Source of the DNA: Klebsiella africana
GTDB lineage: Bacteria > Pseudomonadota > Gammaproteobacteria > Enterobacterales > Enterobacteriaceae
Length of the DNA stretch: 64,000 nt
Direction: 5' to 3'
Assembly (NCBI RefSeq): GCF_020526085.1
Contig: NZ_CP084874.1
Location: 3,782,001 to 3,846,000 of the forward strand
Under the pieces are notes generated by a model that did not search any database, was not told the DNA's origin, and was given only the letters and a program-made list of their open reading frames with translations. Positions 45,420 through 54,510 of this stretch are shown piece by piece. Within the stretch, counting starts at the first letter, position 1; the number at the start of each line of letters is the position of its first letter. The position numbers and the translations under genes were made by a program.

Positions 45420-46139
45420 ATGTTATTACGTTGCCTGCTCCCCCTGGCGCTGCTGCCCCTGGCCGCCGTCGCCAGCGCCACCTGTACCCTCACCGACCCG
45501 TCGCTGACTCTGCAGAGCTATCGGGTGGATGCGCAGAAAGAGCGCATTGCGATGTACTGGCAGGATCGGCACGGCAAAGCCTGGGGGTCCCTGCGTTCGC
45601 TGCTGGCGGGTATTGATGGCGATGGCCGGGTGCAGATGGCGATGAACGGCGGCATTTACGATAAAGCCTACGCGCCGCTGGGGCTGTATATCGAAGACGG
45701 CAAACGGCTGACGCCGGTAAACCGTTCCGCCGGCGGCGGGAACTTCTTTATCCGCCCCGGCGGCGTGTTCCTGGTGGCGAACGGCCGGGCGAAAATCGTG
45801 CCGCTGCCGGCGTACAAACCCTCTCCCGCCATCCGCTATGCGGTGCAGTCCGGCCCGATGCTGATTGAGAATGGCGTCATCAACTGGCGGCTGAAGCCCT
45901 CCGCCAGTTCGCGCAAGCTGCGTAACGGGGTGGGCATCGATAAGCAGGGCCGGGTGGTGTTTATGCTCAGCGATCGCGAGACCAACTTCTATGATTTTGC
46001 CTGCTATGCGCAGTCAAAGCTCGGGGTGCGGCAGATGCTCTATCTCGACGGCACCCTGTCGAAGATGTACCGCAAAGGCGGCAGCGTGCCGTGGCAGTAT
46101 CATCCGTTCGTGACCATGATAACGGTGGAGAGGAAGTAG
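45420..46139 (+). CDS. Phosphodiester glycosidase family protein (NAGPA domain, DUF2233)
   Basis: 239 residues from ATG 45420 with AAAGGA upstream. A signal peptide (MLLRCLLPLALLPLAAVASA) predicts export. The NAGPA-type core is clear: QMAMNGGIYDKAYAPLGLYIEDGK (core MNGGIYDKAYAPLGLY), RPGGVFLVANGRAKIV, YAVQSGPMLIENGVIN, then RNGVGIDKQGRVVFMLSD and MLYLDGTLSKMY. Relatives of human uncovering enzyme hydrolyse sugar phosphodiesters; some bacterial members act on envelope polymers. The substrate here is unknown. It lies between ybdK and a repeat-bearing gap. Confidence 0.9.
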   Translation: MLLRCLLPLALLPLAAVASATCTLTDPSLTLQSYRVDAQKERIAMYWQDRHGKAWGSLRSLLAGIDGDGRVQMAMNGGIYDKAYAPLGLYIEDGKRLTPVNRSAGGGNFFIRPGGVFLVANGRAKIVPLPAYKPSPAIRYAVQSGPMLIENGVINWRLKPSASSRKLRNGVGIDKQGRVVFMLSDRETNFYDFACYAQSKLGVRQMLYLDGTLSKMYRKGGSVPWQYHPFVTMITVERK

Positions 46140-46213
46140 CGGGCGCCCGGCACAAAAGCAGCGCCGTGCCCGCCGTCCTTACCCGTTCACCAGCGAAGGA
46201 CTACCCTTTTCTG

Positions 46214-46369
46214 CCAAACGCAACGTGAACGGAAAATTCCCCCTCACCCTAACCCTCTCCCACAGGGAGAGGGGACCGCCCGGCAGTCGCTGTTGCTCCG
46301 GCAGATAAGGCCAAACGCGACGTGAACGGAAAATCCCCCTCACCCTAACCCTCTCCCACAGGGAGAGGG
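46214..46369 (+). repeat. Tandem CCCTCACCC-type repeat units (copies C and D)
   Basis: Two units with about 97-bp period (46214-46273 and 46311-46369). Each has CCAAACGC-ACGTGAACGGAAAAT followed by CCCTCACCCTAACCCTCTCCC-ACA-GGGAGAGGG in sense; both palindromic ends can form a 9-bp stem. The region fills most of the 260-bp gap between the converging phosphodiester glycosidase and RND permease genes and may end both transcripts. Confidence 0.65.
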
Positions 46370-46399
46370 AATCGACAGGCAGACGCTGTGGCGCAACGC

Positions 46400-49300
46400 T
46401 TACCCCCGCCGATGCGCCCACTCACGCATACGCTGAAACAGCACATACAGCGACGGGATAAACAGGATGCCAATCATCGTCGCCACCAGCATACCGCTGA
46501 ATACCGTGGTGCCGATGATCCGCCGGCTCTGCGCCCCGGCGCCGGTGGCGAGCATCATCGGCATGATGCCGATAATAAACGACACCGCGGTCATCATCAC
46601 CGCGCGGAAGCGGCGGGTGGCCCCCTCGCGCGCAGCGTCAACTATCGACAGCCCCTCCTCGCGCCGGCTGCGGGCGAATTCAACAATCAGAATCGCGTTC
46701 TTCGCTGCCAGGGCAATCAGCAGCACCAGCCCTATCTGAACATACACATCGTTGGCATAGCCCGCGGTCCACAGCCAGAGCAGCGCTCCGCCGATGGCGA
46801 ACAGCACCGAGAGCATGACGCTCGCCGGCAGCGTCCAGCTCTCATACTGCGCCACCAGGAACAGCCACGCCATCGCCACCGCCGCCAGCACGATCCACAC
46901 TGCCTGATTGCCGGTCTGCTGCTCCTGCCAGGAGATCCCGCTCCAGGCGTAGTCATATCCCGGCGGCAGATGGGCCTGCAAAATCTGCTCCATGGCCGCC
47001 ATCGCCGTGCGGCTGCTGACCCCCTCGGCCGCTGAACCGCTCACTGAAACGGACGGGAACTGATTGTACTGCTGAATAAACGGCGCCCCCACCGTCGGCG
47101 TAATGGTGACCAGATTGCTCAGCCGCACCCGCTCGCCGTCGCGGCTGCGGACGTACAGCTCGCTAATCTGCTCTGCCCGCTCGCGCCACTGCATCTCATT
47201 TTGCATCACCACATGATAGACACGATTGTTACGGCTGAAATCGCCGGCGCGCGTGCCGCCGAACGCCGTCTGCAGGCTGCTGAAAATCTGCGCCACCGGC
47301 ACATCCAGTAGCGCCGCCCGGTCGCGGTCGACCGTCAGGGTCAGCTGCGGCACGTTGCTGCTCCAGGTGGTAAACACCCGGCTCAGTTGAGGATGCTGGT
47401 TCGCCAACTGGAGGATCTCCCGCGTCACCTGCTCCAGCTCCGCCGACGACTGACCGGCCTGCGCCAGGATGCGCAGGTCAAATCCCGAGGCATTGCCCAG
47501 GCCCGGCAGGGTCGGCGGCGCGAAGGTCATGATCGTCGCCTCGGGTAGCGACAGCAGCTGGCGCTGAATATCCGCCATCACCGCATCCAGCGGCGGCCGC
47601 TGGTGCCAGTCCTTGAGCATCACCGAGATAAACCCGCCGTTAGAGGCGCTGGTGCCGTTGAGAATGTTGAACCCGGACACCTGAATCACATCCTCCACCG
47701 CCGGGTTAGCCATCAGCAGCTTGCGCGCCTGGGCCATCACCGCTTCGGTACGCTCCAGCGACGCCGCCTCCGGCAGCTGCACGCTGGCAAACAGGTAACC
47801 CTGATCTTCCTGCGGCAGGAAGCCTTTCGGCATCGAGGTGAAGCTGAACGCCACCAGCGCGCCTGCCGCCACCGTCGCCGCCAGCGCCAACCAGGGACGG
47901 CGGTTCATCCAGCCCACCAGCCGGCCATAGCCGTCGCGGGTGCCGTCGAGAAGACGGTTAAACGCCCGCCACACCGCCGCTGGCCGGGCAGGACGCGGGC
48001 GCAGGAGCAGCGCGCAGAGGGCCGGCGTCAGGGTTAGCGCCACCAGGCTCGACAGGGCCACCGCGGTGGAGAGCGTCACGGCAAACTGCCGGTACAGCTC
48101 GCCGACGATCCCCGGGAGCAGCGCCACCGGCACAAACACCGCCAGCAGCACCAGGGTCGTGGCGATCACCGGCCCGGCGATCTGCCGCAGCGCCTGGGCG
48201 GTGGCCTGCAGGCGATCCAGCCCTTCCGCCATTTTGGTTTCCACATTCTCCACCACCACAATGGCGTCATCCACCACCATCGTCAGGGCGAGAATGATCG
48301 CGAACAGGCTGAGGGTGTTGGCGCTGTAGCCCAGCAGATAGAGCACCGCAAAGGTGCCGATCAGTGACACCGGGATCGCCAGCACCACGATCAGCGTCGC
48401 CCGCCAGCTCTGCAAAAATAGCGACACCACCACGACCACCGCCAGCAGGGTCAGCGCCAGCGAGACGCCGATCTCTTTGATCGTCGCCGCCACAAAGCGG
48501 GTGGTATCAAACTTCACCTCCCAGGTGAGATCCGCCGGAAAGCGAGTGTGCAGGCGGTTAAGCTCCGCACGCACTGCGCTGGCGACCTGCAGGGCGTTGG
48601 CGGTGGGCGTCGGATAGATCCCCAGATAGGCCGACGCTTTACCGTTCAGCTGGGCGCCGGAGCTGTAGCTGCGGGCGCCCAGCTCAATGGTCGCCACGTC
48701 GGCGAGGCGCACCAGCTGCCCCTGCGCGCCGCGGCGGATAATAATCTCGCCAAAGCTGGCCGCCTCGTTCAGACGCCCCAGCCCGTTGATGGTCAGCGTC
48801 TGCTGCTGGCCGTTAAATACCGGCGGGGTGCCCACCTGCCCCGCCGCGCCCTGCACATTCTGCTCGCGCAGCGCCTGGGCGACATCATCCGTGGTGATGT
48901 TGAGCGCGTTCATGCGGTCCGGGCGCAGCCAGATACGCATGCTGTAATCCCGGGCGCCAAACATCTGGACCTCGCCGACGCCGGGCAGGCGGGCCAGCGC
49001 CTCGCGCACCTGGGTGCTGGCGTAGTTGCTGACAAACAGCGGCGACAGCGTGCCCAGCGGCGAGTAGAGGCTTACCCCCATAAGCAGATTGCTGGCGCGC
49101 TTGCGGACCTGGACGCCATTCTGCTGCACCTCCGCCGGGAGCTGCGCCAGCGCCTGCGCCACCCGGTTTTGCACGTCGATCGCCGCCAGGTCGGCATCGG
49201 TGCCCGCCGCGAAGGTTATGCTCAGGCGGTACGTCCCCTCATCCGAGCTGGTGGACTCCATATACAGCATATGATCGACGCCGTTGAGCTGGGTCTCCAG

Positions 49301-49492
49301 CGGGGCGGCGATGGCTTCCGCCACGTCTGACGCGCTGGCGCCCGGCCAGCTGGCGCTGACGTTCACCACCGGGGGGGTGATCGCCGGGTACTGCTCCACC
49401 GGGATCAGCTTCAGCGACACCGCGCCGACAAAGGTCAGCAGCAGCGCGATCACCATGGCAAATCGCGGACGACGGATAAAAAAGGTCAGCAT
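46400..49492 (-). CDS. RND-family multidrug efflux permease (AcrB/MexF type)
   Basis: 1030 residues, the normal HAE1 length, with twelve expected membrane helices and two large periplasmic loops. Hallmarks: [20 protein letters not shown] at the N-terminus, [24 protein letters not shown], the paired aspartates of the proton relay in [14 protein letters not shown] (about residues 405-418), and the C-terminal [17 protein letters not shown]. It uses the proton gradient to extrude toxic compounds across the inner membrane. The adaptor gene lies 13 nt upstream. No outer-membrane channel gene is adjacent, so it presumably uses TolC. It could correspond to one of the named Klebsiella Kex or Eef pumps, but I cannot decide which. 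Confidence 0.93.
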   Translation of the reverse strand: MLTFFIRRPRFAMVIALLLTFVGAVSLKLIPVEQYPAITPPVVNVSASWPGASASDVAEAIAAPLETQLNGVDHMLYMESTSSDEGTYRLSITFAAGTDADLAAIDVQNRVAQALAQLPAEVQQNGVQVRKRASNLLMGVSLYSPLGTLSPLFVSNYASTQVREALARLPGVGEVQMFGARDYSMRIWLRPDRMNALNITTDDVAQALREQNVQGAAGQVGTPPVFNGQQQTLTINGLGRLNEAASFGEIIIRRGAQGQLVRLADVATIELGARSYSSGAQLNGKASAYLGIYPTPTANALQVASAVRAELNRLHTRFPADLTWEVKFDTTRFVAATIKEIGVSLALTLLAVVVVVSLFLQSWRATLIVVLAIPVSLIGTFAVLYLLGYSANTLSLFAIILALTMVVDDAIVVVENVETKMAEGLDRLQATAQALRQIAGPVIATTLVLLAVFVPVALLPGIVGELYRQFAVTLSTAVALSSLVALTLTPALCALLLRPRPARPAAVWRAFNRLLDGTRDGYGRLVGWMNRRPWLALAATVAAGALVAFSFTSMPKGFLPQEDQGYLFASVQLPEAASLERTEAVMAQARKLLMANPAVEDVIQVSGFNILNGTSASNGGFISVMLKDWHQRPPLDAVMADIQRQLLSLPEATIMTFAPPTLPGLGNASGFDLRILAQAGQSSAELEQVTREILQLANQHPQLSRVFTTWSSNVPQLTLTVDRDRAALLDVPVAQIFSSLQTAFGGTRAGDFSRNNRVYHVVMQNEMQWRERAEQISELYVRSRDGERVRLSNLVTITPTVGAPFIQQYNQFPSVSVSGSAAEGVSSRTAMAAMEQILQAHLPPGYDYAWSGISWQEQQTGNQAVWIVLAAVAMAWLFLVAQYESWTLPASVMLSVLFAIGGALLWLWTAGYANDVYVQIGLVLLIALAAKNAILIVEFARSRREEGLSIVDAAREGATRRFRAVMMTAVSFIIGIMPMMLATGAGAQSRRIIGTTVFSGMLVATMIGILFIPSLYVLFQRMREWAHRRG

Positions 49493-49505
49493 CCCTTCTC
49501 CTTAC

Positions 49506-50585
49506 TTAGTTCAGCACCTGTACCGCGGCGCCTTCGCGTAAACGCTGCGCGCCGTCGGTGATCACCTGCTCGCCCGCCTGCAGCCCTTTCTCAACCGCAA
49601 ACTGCTGCCCCTGCTGCCCCGCGAGGGTCAGACGACGCTGTCCGGCAGTGTGGTCCGGCTTCAGCACCCAGCTGAAAAAGCCCTGCGGATCCTGCTGCAC
49701 GGCGGCGGCCGGAACCATCACCCGCGACTGCAGTTCCTGCGGACGGAACAGGATCGTCACGCTGCCGCCCGGCAGCAGACGGTGCTGCGGATTGGCGAAC
49801 TCCGCCCGCACTGCCACGCTGCCGGTGCGGGCGTCAATCCGGTTATCGATAGAGGTCAACACCCCGTCGCGCCGTTTGCCATCAACCTCAATCTGCGCCA
49901 GCCACGCCTGCTTCAGGGCGTGGATGTCGGCGTGCTGGCCGGTTTTGCTGAAAAACGCGGCTTCGTCGAGGGCGAACGACACCCGCACCGGATCCAGCTG
50001 CACAATGTCCACCAGCACGCCGCTGGATGGGTTAATCAGCGTCCCGACGTGAAAGGCGCTGTGCCCCACGCGACCGGTCACCGGCGCCGCAATCCGGGTG
50101 TAGCTGAGCACTATCTGCTGGGCCTCGACGCGGGCTTTGGCCTGCTGTACGGCGGCGGCGGCGACGTCGCGCTGCATCCGGGCTGTATCGACGTCGTTGC
50201 GGCTGATGGAGTGGTTGTTGATAAGCCGCTCGTAGCGAGTGAGCAGCTGCTGCGACTGGCGTAATGAGGCTTCGGCGCTTTTCAGCTCGGCTTGCGCCAG
50301 GGCCAGCGCCGCGCGGGGCTGCGCGTCGTCGAGGGTAAACAGCAGATCGCCTTCGGTAACATACTGCCCGTCCTGGAAGTGGCGCTGAACAATCACTCCT
50401 TCGGTGCGCGCGCGAATGTCGACGGCGCGGATCGCCTCGACCCGTCCGGGGATAGCGCGTTCTTCAGCGTGAGGCGCCAGTTCAACCGTGGCGACGCGGA
50501 CCGGCACCGCCGGCGCGGCGGTCGCCGTCAGGGCGCCGCCGGCCAGACCGCAGGCCAGCAGAGCAAAGCGGAAGGTTTTAATCAT
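49506..50585 (-). CDS. RND efflux periplasmic adaptor subunit (AcrA/MexE type)
   Basis: 359 residues. It has a signal peptide, MIKTFRFALLACGLAGGALT…, probably cleaved by signal peptidase I near TATAA; the LLAC motif at residue 12 is a poor lipobox. The lipoyl-like halves GYxxxRxDxRARTEGVI-type (IRAVDIRARTEGVI) and YTRIAAPVTGRVG bracket an alpha-hairpin (AQAELKSAEASLRQSQQLLTR). The beta-barrel domain follows. It links the downstream RND permease to an outer-membrane channel. It is first in the two-gene operon; a GC hairpin separates it from the cation ATPase gene upstream. Confidence 0.92.
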   Translation of the reverse strand: MIKTFRFALLACGLAGGALTATAAPAVPVRVATVELAPHAEERAIPGRVEAIRAVDIRARTEGVIVQRHFQDGQYVTEGDLLFTLDDAQPRAALALAQAELKSAEASLRQSQQLLTRYERLINNHSISRNDVDTARMQRDVAAAAVQQAKARVEAQQIVLSYTRIAAPVTGRVGHSAFHVGTLINPSSGVLVDIVQLDPVRVSFALDEAAFFSKTGQHADIHALKQAWLAQIEVDGKRRDGVLTSIDNRIDARTGSVAVRAEFANPQHRLLPGGSVTILFRPQELQSRVMVPAAAVQQDPQGFFSWVLKPDHTAGQRRLTLAGQQGQQFAVEKGLQAGEQVITDGAQRLREGAAVQVLN

Positions 50586-50606
50586 AGGGGATCCTTGCGA
50601 CAGTAA

Positions 50607-50630
50607 CGCGCGCCTGCAGCGAGGCGCGCG
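50607..50630 (-). terminator. 9-bp hairpin between the P-type ATPase and RND genes
   Basis: CGCGCGCCT and AGGCGCGCG flank a 6-nt loop in the 52-bp gap. It probably limits read-through from the ATPase gene into the efflux operon; no T-run follows. Confidence 0.45.
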
Positions 50631-50637
50631 AGATTGT

Positions 50638-53361
50638 TCAGGCCGTTTTGCGGAACCGGCGCGTCAGACGCTTCTCGACTTCCACCACCAGGAACATGGC
50701 GATACCGATAACCAGGGTAACAAACCAGTAGCGCAGCGGCAGCGCTTCCGTACCAAACATGCTCTGCATCAGCGGGACATAGATAATGACCAGCTGCATC
50801 AGCAGCAGGACGCCGGTCACCAGCCAGATGCCTTTGTTGCGCAGCAGACCCATGCTCAGAGAGAAGCTGTCGCTGCTGCGGCAGTTGATCATGTAGACCC
50901 ACTGCGCCGTCACCAGCATCTGCAGCAGCACGGTGCGGATAAACTCCGGGCTGTGGCCGCGCGGCGCCAGCCAGGCCTCAAGGATAAAGGCGGCAATGGC
51001 AATCATAGACCCGACGAAAGCCACTCGCCACACGGCGAAACCATCCATCACGTGCTGGCCGGTTTTACGCGGCGGGCGGTTCATCACGTTGCGCTCTGCG
51101 GCTTCAAAGGCCAGGCCGAAGGAGAGCGTCGCCGACGTCGCCATGTTCATCCACAGGATCAGCACCGGGGTCAGCGGAATCATGTTCCCCGCCAGCAGGG
51201 CGATGATGATCAACAGCCCCTGCGCCAGGTTGGTCGGCATGATGAAGAGGATGGTCTTCTTCAGGTTGTCATAGACCCGACGGCCCTCTTTCACCGAGCT
51301 GGCGATGGTCGCGAAGTTATCATCGGTCAACACCATGTCGGCCGCCTCTTTGGTGACTTCGGTGCCTTTGATACCCATGGCGATACCCACGTCGGCCTGG
51401 CGCAGCGCCGGCGCGTCGTTGACGCCGTCGCCGGTCATGCCGACCACTTCGCCGTTATCCTGCAGGGCTTTCACCAGACGCAGCTTATGTTCCGGGCTGG
51501 TACGGGCGAAGATGTCGTACTCCACTGCCGCCTTCGCCAGCGCCGCATCGTCCATGTGCTCCAGCTGGTAGCCGGTCATGGCCTGGCTGCTGTTGGTGAT
51601 CCCCAGCATCTGGCCGATGCTCATCGCCGTCTGCGGGTGGTCGCCGGTGATCATCTTCACGCGGATGCCAGCGGTCTGGCAGGCGTGGATGGCGTCAATG
51701 GCCTCTGGCCGCGGCGGATCCATCATCCCGGCGATGCCGAGGAAAATCAGCCCCTCCTGCAGGTCCTCATGGTTCAGCGTGGTGGCATCTAGGCTGGCAG
51801 GCTTACAGGCCGCCGCCACCATCCGCAGTCCCTGACGGGCGAAGCGCGCCATCTCCTCTTCCCAGTACTGCGCCTCGAACGGTACCGCGCCCTGGCGGCT
51901 CATCTGCTCGCGGCACATGGCGAAGATAACGTCCGGCGCACCGGTGATCAGCACCCGGGCATCGCCATCAATGTGCTGCAGGGTCGACATATATTTGTAC
52001 TGTGAGTCAAAGGGGATCTTGGCCACCAGACGGGCCTCCACCGCCGGGAGCTGCGCTTTCGCCGCCAGCACCTTCAGCGCCCCTTCGGTCGGCCCGCCGG
52101 TGATCCCCCACAGACCGCGTTCATCCTGGATAAGCTGGCTGTCGTTACACAGGTCGATGGTGCGCAGCCAGGTCTCCAGCACGGTGCCGGGCTGAACCTG
52201 CACAGGCTCATCGCTCCCCTCGAGGAAGATCCGCCCCTGCGGCTCATAGCTGTCGCCTTCCACCCGGTAGCAGCAGTCTGCCGTGATGATCGCTTTGACG
52301 GTCATTTCGTTCATTGTCAGGGTGCCGGTTTTATCCGAGCAGACTACGGTCATGGCGCCGAGGGTTTCCACGGTCGGCAGCTTACGAATAATCGCCCGCT
52401 TGCGCGCCATCGTCTGCACGCCGAGCGACAGGATAATCGAGATGATCGCCGGCAGCCCTTCCGGTACCGCGGCTACCGCCAGGCTAATCAGCGACAGCAG
52501 CAGCTCGCCCATCGGGATATCCCGCAGCGCGAGGCTGAAGATAAACAGCGCCACCATCATGGCGAGAATAATGGCGAAAATCGCTTTGCCGAGCTTATCC
52601 ATCTGCACCAGCAGCGGGGTACGGTGCTTCTCAATGCCCGCCATCATCTGGTTGATATGGCCGAGTTCAGTCTGCGCGCCGGTGGCAGTCACCACGCCGA
52701 CGCCGCCGCCGGCGCTGACGGTGGTCCCGGAGAAGACCATATTCACCCGGTCGCCCAGCGGCAGATCGCCCTCCAGCGCGTCGGTGATTTTATCGACGAC
52801 CGTCGACTCGCCGGTAAGGATCGCCTCTTCCACCCGCAGGTTGTGGGTTTCAATCAGGCGCATATCCGCCGGTACGCGGTCGCCGGCGCGCAGGATAACG
52901 ATATCCCCCGGAACCAGGTCGCGCGTCGGGATAGTCTCATGCTTGCCGTTACGCTGAACGCGGGCATCGCTGGAGAGCATGTTGCGGATCCCCTGCAGGG
53001 ATTTTTCGGCGTTGCTCTCCTGGATATGACCGATCAGAGCGTTGATCACCGTCACGCCGAGGATCACCAGGGTATCGACCCAATGCCCCATGATGGCGGT
53101 CAGCGCCGCGGCGGCCAGCAGCACGTAAATCAGTACGTCGTTAAAGTGGGCGAGAAAGCGCAGCCAGGCCGGCTTGCCTTTCTTTTCCGGCAGCGCGTTC
53201 GGCCCACAGCTATTCAGGCGCTCGGCGGCGTCTGCGGAACTTAACCCAGCGGCCTGGCTTTTGGTCTGCGCCAGCACTGCGTCAACGGTCTGCTGCCAGA
53301 CCTGCCGTGGCGCGGTGTCGCCCGAGGGCGTCGTAAACTTTGGGTTATTCATCTTGGTCAA
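50638..53361 (-). CDS. P-type cation-transporting ATPase (P2 type), probable TTG start
   Basis: 907 residues. TTG 53361 is favoured because AAGGA lies 9 nt upstream; ATG 53352, three codons in, is 18 nt from that site. It has all P-type motifs: TGES at 183-186, PEGLP at 300-304 in membrane helix 4, phosphorylated Asp343 in SDKTGTLTM, and TGDGVNDAPALRQADVGIAMG. PEGLP and the LWMNMATSATLSFGLAFE helix place it with bacterial Ca2+/Na+-type P2 pumps, not MgtA or CopA. The exact cation is unknown. It is divergent from a 36-residue membrane protein gene across about 200 AT-rich bases, a pairing reminiscent of small regulators of cation pumps. Confidence 0.9.
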   Translation of the reverse strand: MTKMNNPKFTTPSGDTAPRQVWQQTVDAVLAQTKSQAAGLSSADAAERLNSCGPNALPEKKGKPAWLRFLAHFNDVLIYVLLAAAALTAIMGHWVDTLVILGVTVINALIGHIQESNAEKSLQGIRNMLSSDARVQRNGKHETIPTRDLVPGDIVILRAGDRVPADMRLIETHNLRVEEAILTGESTVVDKITDALEGDLPLGDRVNMVFSGTTVSAGGGVGVVTATGAQTELGHINQMMAGIEKHRTPLLVQMDKLGKAIFAIILAMMVALFIFSLALRDIPMGELLLSLISLAVAAVPEGLPAIISIILSLGVQTMARKRAIIRKLPTVETLGAMTVVCSDKTGTLTMNEMTVKAIITADCCYRVEGDSYEPQGRIFLEGSDEPVQVQPGTVLETWLRTIDLCNDSQLIQDERGLWGITGGPTEGALKVLAAKAQLPAVEARLVAKIPFDSQYKYMSTLQHIDGDARVLITGAPDVIFAMCREQMSRQGAVPFEAQYWEEEMARFARQGLRMVAAACKPASLDATTLNHEDLQEGLIFLGIAGMMDPPRPEAIDAIHACQTAGIRVKMITGDHPQTAMSIGQMLGITNSSQAMTGYQLEHMDDAALAKAAVEYDIFARTSPEHKLRLVKALQDNGEVVGMTGDGVNDAPALRQADVGIAMGIKGTEVTKEAADMVLTDDNFATIASSVKEGRRVYDNLKKTILFIMPTNLAQGLLIIIALLAGNMIPLTPVLILWMNMATSATLSFGLAFEAAERNVMNRPPRKTGQHVMDGFAVWRVAFVGSMIAIAAFILEAWLAPRGHSPEFIRTVLLQMLVTAQWVYMINCRSSDSFSLSMGLLRNKGIWLVTGVLLLMQLVIIYVPLMQSMFGTEALPLRYWFVTLVIGIAMFLVVEVEKRLTRRFRKTA

Positions 53362-53563
53362 TTTACATTTTCCTTATAAATTCCGTGAGTCGGAAAGCCT
53401 GAAATCATTCCTGGCCAATGAAGTAAAAGAGGGCAAAAATGCCGATAAAAATGTGAACCAATACAAGTCTAAATTTTTCGCAAAATAAAAAAATTGTGAT
53501 AAGTTAATTCCACAAACCAACTATTACAGAATATTAATAAACCAAAACTAAACGAGGTAAAAT

Positions 53564-53674
53564 ATGTTTGGAATCTACCGAGGACGCCGTCTGGTGCTGT
53601 ACATCGCACTAGCCATCATCATTGCTACGCTGGTGGGATATAGCACTTACAGTTTTGTAAAAGCGCTGGCATAA
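53564..53674 (+). CDS. Small single-span membrane protein, 36 residues
   Basis: ATG 53564 has a good ribosome-binding site (CGAGG, 6 nt upstream) and the frame ends in three tandem stops (TAA TAA TGA). The product begins MFGIYRGRRLVLYIALAII and continues through TLVGYSTYSFVKALA. A basic N-terminus (RGRR) precedes one hydrophobic span of about 20 residues, so the N-terminus should be cytoplasmic. I do not recognise a named homologue. It is divergent from the P-type ATPase gene. The strong start, triple stop and membrane pattern make it a probable real gene; a role in modulating the pump is inference. Confidence 0.7.
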   Translation: MFGIYRGRRLVLYIALAIIIATLVGYSTYSFVKALA

Positions 53675-53863
53675 TAATGACGTTAATTTACAGAGAAGCG
53701 CATTTAATTTAATTACAAATTATTTCACATTAATTAACATGAGAATAAAAGGCAGGCAATTATATTTAAAAAAGACGTATTAAGATGAGTAAAAAAACAA
53801 AGCATATTGCGTTAAGCATTATTTTACCGGACAATATGTTTTTTAACTGACGATTAACATGAC
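53675..53863. other. AT-rich interval upstream of ybdJ
   Basis: 189 bases of markedly low GC. A 21-codon frame (53785-53850, starting MSKKTKHIALSI) is open but has only a weak ribosome-binding site. ybdJ at 53864 also lacks a clear Shine-Dalgarno sequence. The low GC could attract H-NS; nothing else is seen. Confidence 0.35.
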
Positions 53864-54112
53864 ATGAAACATCCGCTGGAAACACTGCTCTCCGCCGCCG
53901 GGATCTTACTGCTGGCCCTGCTCTCCTGTCTGCTGTTGCCCGCGCCTTCGCTGGGCCTGACGCTGGCGCAAAAGCTGGTTGAGACATTCCATATGATGGA
54001 TCTCAACCAGCTTTATACGGTGCTGTTTTGTCTGTGGTTCTTAGCGCTGGGCGCCATTGAGTATCTGGTGCTGCGCTGGGTGTGGCGTCGCTGGTTTTCC
54101 CTCGAGCGGTAA
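53864..54112 (+). CDS. ybdJ: Inner-membrane protein YbdJ (DUF1158)
   Basis: 82 residues matching E. coli YbdJ nearly throughout, from MKHPLETLLSAAGILLLALL to WRRWFSLER. Two membrane helices (about residues 10-30 and 48-70) with a short loop are evident. The function is unknown in all species. In E. coli ybdJ lies directly between ybdF and ybdK. Here it is separated from ybdK by the glycosidase, RND and ATPase genes, and from ybdF by the ram locus, while keeping its direction. Its stop is 17 bp from the end of converging ramA. Confidence 0.94.
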   Translation: MKHPLETLLSAAGILLLALLSCLLLPAPSLGLTLAQKLVETFHMMDLNQLYTVLFCLWFLALGAIEYLVLRWVWRRWFSLER

Positions 54113-54129
54113 ACCAGGAGGGGCGCGCC

Positions 54130-54471
54130 TCAGTGGGCGCGACTGTGGTTCTCTTTGCGGTAGGCGCCCGGCGGCTGATTGAAGGTCCGGGTGAAGACGC
54201 GGGTAAAGGTTTGTTGCGAATCGAAGCCATACTTCAGGCAGATATCGTAGACCCGCTGATCGGTGTCGCGCAGATCGCGGGCGGCCAGCAGCAGCTTCCT
54301 TTCGCGAATATAGCGCCCCAGGCTCTCCCCTTTGTACTGTAAAAACAGCCGTTGCAGATGCCATTTCGAATACCCGGCATGGCGAGCGATATCATCAATA
54401 CGCAGCGGTTGATGCAGGTTATCATCAATCCACTCGACGATAGTATCAATCACCTGAGCGGAAATCGTCAT
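54130..54471 (-). CDS. ramA: Transcriptional activator RamA (AraC/XylS family)
   Basis: 113 residues from ATG 54471 (MTISAQVIDTIVEWIDDNLH), with AGAGGAGAG upstream. It consists only of the two-HTH DNA-binding domain (IDDIARHAGYSKWHLQRLF and VYDICLKYGFDSQQTFTRVF), like MarA and SoxS, and matches Klebsiella RamA. It activates acrAB, tolC and other envelope and efflux genes and so raises tolerance to antibiotics. Expression is limited by RamR acting at the site between ramR and romA, and the protein is a Lon substrate in related species. The gene follows romA by 30 nt, with a 15-bp palindrome over the romA stop. Confidence 0.97.
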   Translation of the reverse strand: MTISAQVIDTIVEWIDDNLHQPLRIDDIARHAGYSKWHLQRLFLQYKGESLGRYIRERKLLLAARDLRDTDQRVYDICLKYGFDSQQTFTRVFTRTFNQPPGAYRKENHSRAH

Positions 54472-54495
54472 ATGCTCTCTCCTCTGATACTGCAC

Positions 54496-54510
54496 TGGCG
54501 CTTAGCGCCA
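54496..54510. promoter_or_regulatory. Palindrome across the romA stop codon
   Basis: TGGCGCT-T-AGCGCCA is exactly symmetric and includes the romA TAA, 24 nt before the ramA ATG. A hairpin here could affect ribosome run-off from romA into ramA. Confidence 0.4.

Noticed and set aside
50488..51792. Open frame of 434 codons antisense to the RND adaptor and P-type ATPase
   Set aside because: Same reason: it crosses two real genes and the hairpin between them, with no domain.
50638..53361. Assignment of the P-type ATPase as the Mg2+ importer MgtA/MgtB
   Set aside because: The PEGLP motif and the last membrane helices fit Ca2+/Na+-type P2 pumps better, and no mgt-like leader or MgtC is present.
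53785..53850. 21-codon frame (MSKKTKHIALSI…) upstream of ybdJ
   Set aside because: Only a weak ribosome-binding site, AT-rich setting where short frames arise by chance, and no known peptide.
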